Source: a bacterium (lineage in GTDB: Bacteria; Actinomycetota; Acidimicrobiia; Acidimicrobiales; CATQHL01). Taken from it: a stretch of DNA of 64,000 nucleotides. The DNA is taken from positions 24,395 through 88,394 of the forward strand of contig JAPPDX010000048.1 in the NCBI GenBank assembly GCA_028824415.1, written 5' to 3'. The notes under the pieces are model-generated. The model ran no database searches. It was not told where the DNA came from and worked only from the letters and a program-made list of their open reading frames with translations. The position numbers were made by a program, and so were the translations under genes. Below, one piece after another: positions 48,603 to 58,885 of this stretch. Every line of letters starts with the position of its first letter. Position 1 is the first letter of the stretch.

Positions 48603-49547
48603 ATGACCAATGTCACGACACCTCCCGCTGCGGCCGCAGCCGGCGGCCCGACCCCGTCCGGCGACCCGTCCGCAGTCCGGGTCGGGTTCTCCGGCCTGGG
48701 CCGCATGGGCCGGCTGATGGCCACCAACCTGCAGGCCGCCGGCTTCGACCTGACCGTGCACAACAGGACCCACGCCCGCGCCGAAGCGTTCGCCGCCGAG
48801 ACGGGGGCCAAGGTCGCCGCCTCGGGGCGCGAGCTGGCCGCAGCGAGTTCGATCATCGTCACGATGGTCGCCGACGGGCCGGCGCTGGCGAGCCTCCTGG
48901 AGGGCCCCGACGGCATCGCGGCGGGGCTGTCGCCCGGCGACGTCGTCGTGGACATGGGCACCAGCGGCCTGGAGTACACCCAGCGGGCCCGCCGGGTTGT
49001 CGAGGCGGCCGGCGGGCACCTCGTCGAGGCTCCGGTCTCGGGCAGCACCGCCGCCGCCGAGGCCGCCACACTGCTGGTCATGACGGCGGGCGACGCCGCG
49101 GCGGCGGCCTCCGCCGGGCCGGTGCTCGAGGCGATGTCGGCGCGCATCCTCCACGTCGGCGGGCCCGGGGCCGGCGCCGCCCTCAAGCTGGCCGTCAACT
49201 CGGCGCTGTTCGCCATCATGGGTGCCGTCGGCGAGTCGCTGGTGCTGGCCGAGCGGGCCGGCGTTCCCCGTGAGGTGGCCTATGAGGTGTTCGCCTCCTC
49301 GGCGATCGCCGCCCCAGTGGTCAAGTATCGCCGCGCGGCCTTCGAGAAGCCGCTGGAGACCCCCGTCAGCTTCGCCCTGGACCTGGCCGTCAAGGACCTC
49401 GACCTGACGCTGGCGCTGGCCGGGGCTGTGGGCGCGCCGATGCCCCAGGCCGAGACCAACCGATCGGTGCTGCGGGAAGCCTCCGCTGCCGGACTCGGCG
49501 ACGCCGATATCGGCCAAGTCGCCGTCCACCTGCGCGGCGGCCCATAG
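48603..49547 (+). CDS. NAD(P)-dependent beta-hydroxyacid dehydrogenase (3-hydroxyisobutyrate dehydrogenase-like)
   Basis: VGFSGLGRMGRLMATNLQAAGFDLTVHNRT; EAPVSGSTAAAEAATLLVMTAGD; GAALKLAVN. Confidence 0.94.
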   Translation: MTNVTTPPAAAAAGGPTPSGDPSAVRVGFSGLGRMGRLMATNLQAAGFDLTVHNRTHARAEAFAAETGAKVAASGRELAAASSIIVTMVADGPALASLLEGPDGIAAGLSPGDVVVDMGTSGLEYTQRARRVVEAAGGHLVEAPVSGSTAAAEAATLLVMTAGDAAAAASAGPVLEAMSARILHVGGPGAGAALKLAVNSALFAIMGAVGESLVLAERAGVPREVAYEVFASSAIAAPVVKYRRAAFEKPLETPVSFALDLAVKDLDLTLALAGAVGAPMPQAETNRSVLREASAAGLGDADIGQVAVHLRGGP

Positions 49548-49663
49548 GCGCGGCCGGCGGTTCTTCGGCAGCGTCGGTTCCGCCACGGCGCGGCCGGCAA
49601 CCCGTCAGGTCGCCCGGCGGCCCTTTGCCGGGCCGGCAGCCCCTTGGCGCAGCTGTCGGGCCC

Positions 49664-50860
49664 TTAGGAGTCCAGGCGCCGGACGACCAGGTCGGCGATG
49701 TGGTCGCCGATGGCCAGGGAGGCGGTCGCCGCCGGCGAGGGCGCGTTCAGGACATGCACGAAACCGGGTGATTCCTGGATGACGAAGTCGTCCACGAGCC
49801 GGCCGTCGCCGCCCACGGCCTGGGCCCGCACCCCGGCTCCGCCGGGCAGCAGGTCGGAGCCGGTGACTTCGGGCACCAGCGCTCTCGCCGAGCGGGCGTA
49901 GGCGGCCCGGATCCGGGATCGCCAGAGCTCGGCGCTGCCGGCGCGCCAGTGCCGGCCGATGAGGCGCCAGAACCCGCCGAAGCGCAGCATCTCGGCGATG
50001 TCGGCGAGGTTGGGGCGGCCGTCCCGGTAGTGCTCGCGCCCCAGCGCCAGCACGGCGTTGGGCCCCACCTCAACGGTGCCGTCGACACGGCGGGTGAAGT
50101 GCACGCCCAGGAACGGGAACGTGGGGTCGGGAACCGGGTAGATCAGCGAGCGCACCAGTGAGGCGGCCTCGTCGCGGAGCCGGTAGTACTCACCGCGGAA
50201 CGGGACGATGCGCACCTCCGGGGCGGCGCCGGCCAGCCGGGCCACACGGTCGCTGTGCAATCCACCGCAGTTGACGACCAGGCGAGCCTCGCAGCTCCAA
50301 CCCCCGGCGTGCACCCGCACCCGCTCGGCGACCTCGACGGCCTCCAGAGGAGCGCCGGTGCGCACGTGGCCGGGCAGACCGGCGGCGATGTGACGGGCCA
50401 CGGCGGCGAAGTCCAGCGACGCCGCCTCGGGGACGTCCAGGGCGGCGAGACCCCGGGCATGCGGTTCGCGCTCGCGCAACTCGTCGCCGTCGAGGCGCCG
50501 CAGGCCGCGCACGCCGTTGAGGGTGCCGCGCCGCTGCAGTTCCTCGAGGCGGGGTATCTGCTCGGGGGTGGTGGCGACGATGATCTTGCCGCCGTCGCGG
50601 AACGGGAGGCCTTCACTCCGGCAGAAGTCGGCCATGGCGCGGTGGCCCGACACGCACAGCTGCGCCCGCAGCGAACCGGGCGTGTAGTAGATGCCGGTGT
50701 GCAGCACGCCGCTGTTGTGGCCGGTCTGGTGGGTGGCCGGCTCGGCCTCCTTCTCGATGACCGCCAGTGCCACGCCATCCAGCTGCGCCGCCAGCGCCCG
50801 CGCCGTGGCCAGCCCCACGATCCCCGCACCGATCACGACCACGTCGTAGCGATCGCTCAC
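49664..50860 (-). CDS. lhgO: FAD-dependent L-2-hydroxyglutarate oxidase
   Basis: YDVVVIGAGIVGLATARAL; HQTGHNSGVLHTGIYYTPGSLRAQLC; VPFRGEYYRL; FPFLGVHFTRRVDG. Confidence 0.93.
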   Translation of the reverse strand: MSDRYDVVVIGAGIVGLATARALAAQLDGVALAVIEKEAEPATHQTGHNSGVLHTGIYYTPGSLRAQLCVSGHRAMADFCRSEGLPFRDGGKIIVATTPEQIPRLEELQRRGTLNGVRGLRRLDGDELREREPHARGLAALDVPEAASLDFAAVARHIAAGLPGHVRTGAPLEAVEVAERVRVHAGGWSCEARLVVNCGGLHSDRVARLAGAAPEVRIVPFRGEYYRLRDEAASLVRSLIYPVPDPTFPFLGVHFTRRVDGTVEVGPNAVLALGREHYRDGRPNLADIAEMLRFGGFWRLIGRHWRAGSAELWRSRIRAAYARSARALVPEVTGSDLLPGGAGVRAQAVGGDGRLVDDFVIQESPGFVHVLNAPSPAATASLAIGDHIADLVVRRLDS

Positions 50861-50985
50861 GCCGCTCCCGCCTGCCGCACTCCCCGCCGAGCCATCGCGG
50901 CGCCACGCTAACCGTGCGTCGATCCACTCCCCGGCGATCCGCCTCGCACCAACCCCACAACCCATCACCACCGCTCCCACAACCC

Positions 50986-51013
50986 GTCATCCCGGCGAAG
51001 GCCGGGATCTAGT
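50986..51013. repeat. REP-like palindrome, copy 2
   Basis: gtcatcccggcgaaggccgggatct. Confidence 0.85.
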
Positions 51014-51058
51014 TCGCGATCCCCGTGACGGTGCGCGGCTCGGACTTGTACCCAACCC

Positions 51059-51086
51059 GTCATCCCGGCGAAGGCCGGGATCCAGG
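51059..51086. repeat. REP-like palindrome, copy 3
   Basis: gtcatcccggcgaaggccgggatccagg. Confidence 0.85.
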
Positions 51087-51150
51087 GGCCACGCACCCGC
51101 CGCCCCGCACGAGCGGACGCTGTCGCAGCACTTCGGTAGCCTCCGGAACC

Positions 51151-52953
51151 GTGAGCAGCGGCCCCGATTCCGCCCTCGCTGATCCCGCTGAGCGGCACCC
51201 AGGCGGGCCCGGCGACGACGCCGCCCACTTGCTCGCCGACCTGGATGAGGCGCAGCGCCTGGCCGTGACGTCACCGGCGGCGCCCCTGTGCATCCGGGCG
51301 GGTCCCGGCAGCGGCAAGACCCGGGTGCTCACCCGGCGCATCGCCTACCGCATCGCCACCGGCGACTGCGAGGCGCGCTTCTCGGTGGCGGTGACCTTCA
51401 CGCAGCGGGCGGCCGCCGAGCTGTGGGCGCGCCTGGCCGAGTTGGGGATCCGCGACCGGGTGGCGGTCGGCACGTTCCACAGCCTGGCGGCCCGCCAACT
51501 CCGCCGCCACGCCGCTGACGACGGCCGCCAAGCCCCCGAAATCCTCGCCGATCCTTCCCGGCTGCTCGCGGGCCTCGTGGGGTCCGGCGAGTCGCCGCAG
51601 GCGCTGCAGGCCGAGTTGGACTGGTGCGCCGCCCGGAGCGTGCGGCCCGCCGACTACCCGGCCGCGGCGGCGGCCGCGGGCCGCCGGACGTCGCCGGCGC
51701 CCGGTCGTCTCGCCGAGTTGATGGCCGCCTACGAGCACAAGAAGCGGCGCTTGGGGCTCGTGGACTTCGGCGACCTGCTTCGGCTGGCCGCCGAGCGGCT
51801 CGAGGACGACACCGCCACCGCCGAGGCCTGGCGCTGGGGTCGGCGGCACTTCTTCGTCGACGAGTTGCAGGACCTGAACCCGGCGCAGCTCCGGCTGCTG
51901 CGAGCCTGGCTCGGCGACCGTTCCGACCTGTGCGCCGTCGGCGACCCGGATCAGGCCATCTTCGGCTGGAGCGGCGCCGACCGGCGCGTCATCGACGACT
52001 TCGCCGAGCTGTTCGCCGGCGCCACCGTGATCGATCTGCGGCACAACTACCGCTGCAGCCCGGCGATCGTTTCGCTGTCGGGGGCGCTGCGCAGCGCCGG
52101 GGCGCCCGCCGGCAGCGCCGCCCGCCCCGGCGAGGAGGCGCCCGATCCTTTCGTCACTCCCGCCCCGCTGGTGATGGCCTATCCCAGCGCCGCCGCCGAG
52201 GCCGCCGGCGTGGCCGGGGCGGTGCGCGGCGCCCGGGCGCCCGGCGACCGGTGGTCCGCCCAGGCGGTGCTGGTGCGGACCCGGCGCCAGGTCGCCGACA
52301 TGACCGCTGCACTGGAGGCCGCCGGCGTGCCGGTGCACGTCTCGGACCCCGAAGCCGCCGGTGCCGGCGACCCCGACGCCGTCTGCGTCTCCACCATGCA
52401 CGCCGCCAAGGGCCTGGAGTGGCCGGTGGTTCACGTGGCCGGCCTCGAGGAGGGCCTCGTGCCCGTCGCCGGCGCCGAGCGCGGCGGCTCGCTGGAGGAG
52501 GAGAGGCGCCTGCTGTATGTGGCGCTCACCCGGGCCCGCCGGCGCGTCCACCTCAGCTGGGCGCAGCAGCGGGACGTCGCCGGCCAGCCGGCCGAACGTC
52601 GCCCGAGCCGCTGGCTGGCCGGCCTGGCCGAGGCGGGCGCGGCCGATCCGCCGGGGCCGTCCCGCTGGCAGGAGTCACGGCCCGCCGGGCGGCCCGCGCC
52701 AAACATGGGCTCCCCCGCCGAGCCGCTCGTCGCCGCGCTGTCGGCGTGGCGCGAGCAGGTGGCGCGGGCGGCGCGCATCGCACCGCCGGCGGTGCTCAGC
52801 GACCGCGATCTGGCCGCCGTCGCCGAGAGCCGCCCGACCACCGTCGCCGAGCTGGGCATCATCACCGGCCTCGGCGCCTCCCGCCTCGACCGGCTGGGAC
52901 GGGAACTGCTCGCCGTGGTCGCCGCGCACGCCCCGGCGGGCGCCGACTCCTAG
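51151..52953 (+). CDS. UvrD/Rep-like ATP-dependent helicase with C-terminal HRDC-like domain
   Basis: GPGSGKTRVLTRRIAYRI; FVDELQDLNPAQLRLL; GDPDQAIFGWSGAD; STMHAAKGLEWPVVHVAGLEEGLVP; VALTRARRRVHLS. Confidence 0.94.
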   Translation: MSSGPDSALADPAERHPGGPGDDAAHLLADLDEAQRLAVTSPAAPLCIRAGPGSGKTRVLTRRIAYRIATGDCEARFSVAVTFTQRAAAELWARLAELGIRDRVAVGTFHSLAARQLRRHAADDGRQAPEILADPSRLLAGLVGSGESPQALQAELDWCAARSVRPADYPAAAAAAGRRTSPAPGRLAELMAAYEHKKRRLGLVDFGDLLRLAAERLEDDTATAEAWRWGRRHFFVDELQDLNPAQLRLLRAWLGDRSDLCAVGDPDQAIFGWSGADRRVIDDFAELFAGATVIDLRHNYRCSPAIVSLSGALRSAGAPAGSAARPGEEAPDPFVTPAPLVMAYPSAAAEAAGVAGAVRGARAPGDRWSAQAVLVRTRRQVADMTAALEAAGVPVHVSDPEAAGAGDPDAVCVSTMHAAKGLEWPVVHVAGLEEGLVPVAGAERGGSLEEERRLLYVALTRARRRVHLSWAQQRDVAGQPAERRPSRWLAGLAEAGAADPPGPSRWQESRPAGRPAPNMGSPAEPLVAALSAWREQVARAARIAPPAVLSDRDLAAVAESRPTTVAELGIITGLGASRLDRLGRELLAVVAAHAPAGADS

Positions 52954-55900
52954 TTCTCCTCGCCCGCCGCCCCGGGAGCCGGGCCGCCGGGCACGATCTC
53001 CAGCAGCAGGTCGCCGGCCTCCACGGCCGCCGAACCCTCGATGCACACCCGGGCCACCGTGCCCCCCACCGGCGCCGTCACCCGGGTCTCCATCTTCATG
53101 GCCTCGATGGTGGCGAGCGCCTGACCCTTGGCGACCGAATCGCCGGTGGACACGTACAACTCGGCGACGCCCCGGAAGGGCGCCCCGACGTGGCCCGGCT
53201 CGGACGGGTCGGCCTGCTCGGCCCTGGTGGTCGGCCGGGCTGAGTCCCGCAACCGGGCGCTGATGGGGCGCAACTCGCCGTTAAGGCGGAAGACGACCGA
53301 GCTGAAGCCCGCCTCGTCCACCGCCCCGAGCGCCTCGATCCCAACGCTGATCCGCTGACCCGGCCCCAGCTCCACGAGGATGTCGTCGGGGCCCTCCTCC
53401 AGGCCGTACCAGAACTCCTTGGTGCCCAGAACCGACAGGTCGCCGTGCCGGTCGCGCATCGCCGCATGCGAGCGGGCGGGCTCGGGGAACAGCAGCGCCG
53501 ACAGCGTGCCGCGGGCGTCGGCCGACTGCAGTTGCTGCTCCTGGGCGGGCGTGAGCGCAGGTGCCGGCGGCGCCTCGGGCCGACCCTGGAGCGCGGCGCT
53601 GCGGAACGGCTCGGGGAAGCCTCCCGGCGGCTCCCCCAGCGCACCCTGCAGGAACCCCACCACCGAGGCCGGCAGGTCCACCTCGGAGGGGTGCTCCTCC
53701 AGCTGGCGGGGGGTCGTGCCGGTGGAAACCAGGTGCAGGGCCAAGTCGCCGACCACCTTCGAACTGGGCGTCACCTTCGGGGGCCGTCCCAGGATGCGGT
53801 TGCAGGCCGCGTACATCTCGGCGACCTCCTCGAAGCGGTCGGCGACGCCCAGCGCCGAGGCCTGGAAGCGCAGGTTGGAGAGCTGTCCGCCGGGGATCTC
53901 GTGGTGGTACACGGCGTTGGTGGGCGACAGCAGGCCGGCCTCGAACGGGGCGTTCAGGCGGCGCACCAGCTCCCAGTACGGCTCCAGCCGGCTGATCGCC
54001 GCCGCCGAGAGGCCGGTCTCGCGAGGCCCGCCGTCGGTGAGCGCCACGATGGCGCCCAGCGAGGGCTGGCTGGTCATGCCCGCCAGCGACGGGACGGCGC
54101 CGTCGATGGCGTCCACGCCGGCCTCGATGGCCGCCAGGTAGGTGCCGATCTGGCCCCCGGCGGTGTCGTGGGTGTGCAGGTGCACCGGGGCGTCGAAGCG
54201 CTCCCGCAGCGCTGCCACCAGCACCGACGCCGCCGGCGCCCGCAGCAGCCCCGCCATGTCCTTGATGGCCAGCACGTGCGAACCGGCGACCACCAACTCC
54301 TCGGCCAGGCGCAGGTAGTAGTCCAGGGTGTAGAGCTGCTCGCCGGGGTCGGCCAGGTCGCCGGAGTAGCACAGCGTGCCCTCCACGAGGCCCCCCGCGT
54401 CCCGGGTGGCCCTGATGGCCGGCAACATCTGGGCGGCGTCGTTGAGGGCGTCGAAGATCCGGAAGATATCGACGCCGCCCCGGCGGGCCTCGGCCACGAA
54501 GCGCTCGCACACAACGTCGGGGTACGGCGAGTAGCCGACGGTGTTGCGGCCCCGCAACAGCATCTGGAGGCACACGTTTGGGACCGCCGCGCTGATGCGC
54601 TCCAGGCGCTCCCAGGGGTCCTCGTGCAGGAACCGCAGCGCCACGTCGAAGGTGGCCCCGCCCCAGCACTCCAGGCTCAGCAGCTGCGGCAGCCCGTGGG
54701 CGTGGCGGCGCGCGCCCGCCACCAGGTCGATGGTGCGCACCCGCGTCGCCAGGATCGACTGGTGGGCGTCGCGCAGCGTCGTGTCGGTCACCAGTACCTC
54801 GGGGGCCTGGCGCATCCAGCGGGCGAACCCGTCGGGGCCCAGTTCGGCGAGACGCTGGCGGGTGCCGTCCGGCGGCCGGCCTCGGGGGACCGGCGGCAGC
54901 TTGGTGGCCGGGTCGGCGATGGCCGGCACCGGGCCGTGGGGCCGGTTCAGCGACACGTCGGCCAGGTAGGTCAGCAGCCGGGTGGCCCGGTTGGCGCTGA
55001 GCGCCACCGCGGTCAGGTCGGGGCGGGTGTCGACGAAGTCGGTGGAGACGGCGCCGGCGCAGAAGGCCGGGTCGTTGAGCACCGCCCGTATGAACGCGCG
55101 GTTGGTGACAAGGCCCCGCACCCGCAGCTCGGCGATCGCCCGGATGGCCCGGCGGCGGGCGGTGTCGAAGTCGGGCCCCCGGCAGGTCACCTTGGCCAGC
55201 AGCGAGTCGAAGTACGGCGTCACCTCGGCGCCCACGTAGACGGCGTCGTCCACCCGCACCCCCGCCCCGCCGGGCGTCCGGTACACACGCACCCGCCCGG
55301 TGTCGGGGCGGAAGTCGTTGCGGGGGTCCTCGGCGGTCACCCGGGTCTGGATGGCGAAACCGTCGACGCGGATGCGCTCCTGGCGCAGGCCGAGCTCTCG
55401 CAGCGTGGCCCCGCCGGCGAGGCGCAACTGGGCGGTCACGATGTCCACCCCGGTGATCTCCTCGGTGATGGTGTGCTCCACCTGGATGCGGGGGTTCATC
55501 TCGATGAAGACGTAGCGGCCCGAGCGGTCCAGCAGGAACTCCACGGTCCCGGCGTTCGTGTAGCCGATGGAGCGGGCGAAGGCCACGGCGTCGCCCAGCA
55601 TGGCCTGGCGAACCTCCTCGTCGAGGTCCCGGGCCGGCGCCGACTCGATCACCTTCTGGAAGCGCCGCTGCACCGAGCAGTCCCGCTCGAAGAGGTGGAT
55701 GGCGTCGCCGGTGCTGTCGCCGAGGATCTGCGCCTCGATGTGGCGAATGCCCGACAGCGCCTCCTCCAGGAACACCGCGTCCTCACCGAAGGCCGATTCC
55801 GCCTCGCGCCGGGCCGCCTCGACGGCACCGGGCAGGTCTTCGGCGTGCTCGACGCGGCGCATACCCCTCCCGCCGCCGCCCGAGACCGCCTTCACGAACA

Positions 55901-56381
55901 GCGGGAAGCCGATCTCGGCGCCCCAGGCGACAGCGTCGTCGACCCCCGACAGCGCCGGGGACTGCGCCAGGACCGGCACGCCGGCGGCGTCGGCCGCACC
56001 TCGGGCCGCCACCTTCGAGGCGGCCAGTTCCAGCACGTCGGGCGTGGGGCCGACGAATGTCAGCGACGCCTCCGCACACGCCCTGGCCAGCGCCGCGCTC
56101 TCGGACAGGAACCCGTAGCCGGGGTGCACGGCGTCGGCGCCGCACGCCAGGGCCGCCGCCACGATCGTCTCGATGTCCAGGTAGGGCCGCAGCGGATGCT
56201 CCTTGGGCCCGATCTCGTACGCCTCGTCGGCCTTGCTGCGGTGCAGGCTGCCGATGTCGGCCCGGGTGTGCACCGCCACCGTTGCGATCTCCAACTCGGT
56301 GGCGGCTCGGAAGACGCGGATGGCTATCTCGCCGCGGTTGGCGACGAGCAGCTTGCGGATCGGCAATGCGGGCTCAGCCAT
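52950..56381 (-). CDS. pyc: Pyruvate carboxylase
   Basis: 1143 aa: biotin carboxylase (KLLVANRGEIAIRVFRAA), carboxyltransferase (TDTTLRDAHQSILATRVRT), biotinyl domain (IEAMKMETRVTAPVGG). Confidence 0.97.
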   Translation of the reverse strand: MAEPALPIRKLLVANRGEIAIRVFRAATELEIATVAVHTRADIGSLHRSKADEAYEIGPKEHPLRPYLDIETIVAAALACGADAVHPGYGFLSESAALARACAEASLTFVGPTPDVLELAASKVAARGAADAAGVPVLAQSPALSGVDDAVAWGAEIGFPLFVKAVSGGGGRGMRRVEHAEDLPGAVEAARREAESAFGEDAVFLEEALSGIRHIEAQILGDSTGDAIHLFERDCSVQRRFQKVIESAPARDLDEEVRQAMLGDAVAFARSIGYTNAGTVEFLLDRSGRYVFIEMNPRIQVEHTITEEITGVDIVTAQLRLAGGATLRELGLRQERIRVDGFAIQTRVTAEDPRNDFRPDTGRVRVYRTPGGAGVRVDDAVYVGAEVTPYFDSLLAKVTCRGPDFDTARRRAIRAIAELRVRGLVTNRAFIRAVLNDPAFCAGAVSTDFVDTRPDLTAVALSANRATRLLTYLADVSLNRPHGPVPAIADPATKLPPVPRGRPPDGTRQRLAELGPDGFARWMRQAPEVLVTDTTLRDAHQSILATRVRTIDLVAGARRHAHGLPQLLSLECWGGATFDVALRFLHEDPWERLERISAAVPNVCLQMLLRGRNTVGYSPYPDVVCERFVAEARRGGVDIFRIFDALNDAAQMLPAIRATRDAGGLVEGTLCYSGDLADPGEQLYTLDYYLRLAEELVVAGSHVLAIKDMAGLLRAPAASVLVAALRERFDAPVHLHTHDTAGGQIGTYLAAIEAGVDAIDGAVPSLAGMTSQPSLGAIVALTDGGPRETGLSAAAISRLEPYWELVRRLNAPFEAGLLSPTNAVYHHEIPGGQLSNLRFQASALGVADRFEEVAEMYAACNRILGRPPKVTPSSKVVGDLALHLVSTGTTPRQLEEHPSEVDLPASVVGFLQGALGEPPGGFPEPFRSAALQGRPEAPPAPALTPAQEQQLQSADARGTLSALLFPEPARSHAAMRDRHGDLSVLGTKEFWYGLEEGPDDILVELGPGQRISVGIEALGAVDEAGFSSVVFRLNGELRPISARLRDSARPTTRAEQADPSEPGHVGAPFRGVAELYVSTGDSVAKGQALATIEAMKMETRVTAPVGGTVARVCIEGSAAVEAGDLLLEIVPGGPAPGAAGEEN

Positions 56382-56429
56382 CAGCGCTGCGACCCTATCG
56401 CTGCCGCCACCGGGCCCGGGGGCATCGAA

Positions 56430-58646
56430 CTAGCCGCCGTCCGCCGTCCACTCCGGCGAGGAATCCTCGTGGTTGTTGCGCGTCAATTGACGGGCATTGG
56501 TCCCGTCGGCATCCATCACGAAGATCTCACTGTCACCGTCGCGATCACTCTGGAAGACGATGTGCGCGCCGTCGGGCGACCAACCCGGAATCGCGTCGAA
56601 GAAAGCGTTGTCGGTCAGCTGCCAGATGTCGGACCCGTCGACATCCATCACGAAGATCTCGAAGTCGCCGTCGAGAGCACTGTTGAAGGCGATGCGGCTG
56701 CCATCGGGCGAGAATCTCGGCACTCTGGCGCTGAGGCCTTCGGTCAGGCGAACCACGTCGGACCCGTCGGCGTCCATCACATACACGTCCCAGTCACCGC
56801 TGCGGGTGCTCTCGAAGATGATGCGGCTGCCATCGGGCGACCACCTCGGCAGTCCGTCGGCATCGGTGTTGTGCGTGAGTTGCCGCTTGTTGGCGCCGTC
56901 GGCGTCCATGACGAAGATCTCCATGTCACCGTCCCGGTCGCTCATGAACGCGATGCGGGAACCGTCCGGCGACCACGCCGGCGCCCAATCGATCGCCTCA
57001 CTGTCGGTCAGGCGGACCCAGTTGGCGCCGTCGGCGTCCATCACGAACACGTCCTCGTCGCCGTCCCGGTCGCTGACGAACGCGATGCGGGAACCGTCCG
57101 GCGACCACGTCGGGGCCACCGACCAGATGTAGAGGGGGGTCAGCCGGTCCACGTTGGTGCCGTCTGCGTCCATCACGAAGACCCCGGATTCGGCGTCGCG
57201 TTCGCTGTAGAAGGCGATGCGGCCGGACAGGTCCTCCAAGCCCGGCGGCGGTCCGGGCGGCGCGGGTGGCTCGCCGATCTCGACGGCGACGCCCCATCTG
57301 GGGATCCAGTCGTCATGATCGTTGTGGGTCAACTGGCGCACGTTGGTCCCGTCGGCATCCATGACGAAGATCTCCCGGTCGCCGTCCCGGTTGCTGTCGA
57401 ACAGGATCCGGCTCCCGTCGGGTGACCATCCGGGGACGCCGTCGCCGTCGCTGTTGTGCGTCAACTGGCGCAGGTTGGATCCGTCTGCGTCCATCACATA
57501 GATCTCCGAGTCGCCGCCGAGGTAGCCGGAGAAGGCGATGCCGGTGCCATCGGGCGACCACTGCGGCCTCACATCGGCGACGTCGTTGTCGGTCAGTTGG
57601 ACGACATCGCCCCCGTAGGCGTCCATGGTGAAGATCTCGAAGTCACCGTCCCGGTCGCTGTTGAAGACGATGCTCGCGCCGTCCGGAGACCAGTCCGGTG
57701 CGGAGTCGTTGAAGTCGTTGTCCGTCAGCAGGAAGAGGGCGCTTCCCTCGACGGGCATCAAGAAAATCTCCTGATCGCCGTCCCGGTCGCTGGTGAAGAC
57801 GATGCTGGCGCCATCAGGCGACCAGCTCGGCTGTATGTCGCTGGCCGGGCTGCTGGTCAGCCTCCGCAGGTTGGAGCCATTGGCATCCATCACGTACACG
57901 TTCCAGTCCCCGTCACGGTCGCTCTGGAAGGTGACCTGCGAACCGTCCGGCGACCATTCCGGGGCCCAGTCATCATGCGAATCGAAGGTCGCCTGATACT
58001 CCTCGGTGCCGTCGGCATCCATGACGAATACGTCGAAGTTGCCGTTGCGGAAGCTGTAGAAGGCGATGTGCTCGACGGCATCGGTCGGTGGCTCTTTGAC
58101 CGGCTCCTGAACCGCCGGCTCTTCGGCTGCAACTTCGTCGAGCGGCTCCTCAACCACCGACTCCTCGACTTCCAATTCGTCGAGAACGACCTCATCGATC
58201 GCCGCGTCGTCAATCGGCTCCTCGACGGCCGGCTCCTCGACGGCCGGCTCCTCAACCGCCACTTCCTCGGGGACCGGCTCCTCCGGGGCCGGCCCCTCGG
58301 ACACGGGTTCCTCCACCGCCGTCTCCGCATCGGACGATGTCGGCTCGGCGACCTCTGCCTCCTCCTCAGGCGTTGTGGTCTCCGTGGCCTGCTGGGGCTC
58401 CGTGGTCACCGGGGCTTCGTCCTCTTCCGGCTCAGTCACAGGGGCGACTTGTTCGGACACCTGTTCGGGTTCCTCGACCCCGGGGGACTCGGCGGCATCG
58501 CCGGAGGCCGCTGCGGTGTCCGGCGGCGGGCTCGGGCTCAGGTCGGCTGCCGCGCTCGCGGCGGTGGAGACCGGGGTCTTCTCGGCAGGCGAGCAGGCTG
58601 CCAAGGCAACAGCCAGTGCGAAGGTGATGGCAAGCAGCTGGCGCAT
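56430..58646 (-). CDS. TolB/PD40-type beta-propeller lipoprotein with Glu/Pro/Val-rich stalk
   Basis: Lipobox LAAC; multiple PDGSRIAFxSDRDGDxEIFVMDADGTNxRQLT repeats; EEPVEEP low-complexity stalk. Confidence 0.93.
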   Translation of the reverse strand: MRQLLAITFALAVALAACSPAEKTPVSTAASAAADLSPSPPPDTAAASGDAAESPGVEEPEQVSEQVAPVTEPEEDEAPVTTEPQQATETTTPEEEAEVAEPTSSDAETAVEEPVSEGPAPEEPVPEEVAVEEPAVEEPAVEEPIDDAAIDEVVLDELEVEESVVEEPLDEVAAEEPAVQEPVKEPPTDAVEHIAFYSFRNGNFDVFVMDADGTEEYQATFDSHDDWAPEWSPDGSQVTFQSDRDGDWNVYVMDANGSNLRRLTSSPASDIQPSWSPDGASIVFTSDRDGDQEIFLMPVEGSALFLLTDNDFNDSAPDWSPDGASIVFNSDRDGDFEIFTMDAYGGDVVQLTDNDVADVRPQWSPDGTGIAFSGYLGGDSEIYVMDADGSNLRQLTHNSDGDGVPGWSPDGSRILFDSNRDGDREIFVMDADGTNVRQLTHNDHDDWIPRWGVAVEIGEPPAPPGPPPGLEDLSGRIAFYSERDAESGVFVMDADGTNVDRLTPLYIWSVAPTWSPDGSRIAFVSDRDGDEDVFVMDADGANWVRLTDSEAIDWAPAWSPDGSRIAFMSDRDGDMEIFVMDADGANKRQLTHNTDADGLPRWSPDGSRIIFESTRSGDWDVYVMDADGSDVVRLTEGLSARVPRFSPDGSRIAFNSALDGDFEIFVMDVDGSDIWQLTDNAFFDAIPGWSPDGAHIVFQSDRDGDSEIFVMDADGTNARQLTRNNHEDSSPEWTADGG

Positions 58647-58885
58647 CGTGAGTCCCCTCTCCCTCTCGTCGGCGCCAGGCCCTGCGCGCGCCCCGACGGC
58701 ACGAGTGCTTGCCGGAGCACTGTTGCAGACCTTAGCGATGCTCTTCAACTGACGAATTGGACGAACGCGATCCCGTCCCGGTTCCCGCCTGCGACGAATT
58801 CCTCCCACTCGGGGCGCCCGTAGCGGCGAGAATCGATCAATCCCACCGACCTCTCGAGCGCTTGGCGCACCTAGCCTCTGCGGCC

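Noticed and set aside
53445-57425. 1326-aa plus-strand ORF and other long ORFs antisense to pyc
   Set aside because: It lies opposite the unmistakable pyruvate carboxylase and PD40 genes. The His/Gly/Arg/Val-rich composition is typical of antisense frames in high-GC DNA.
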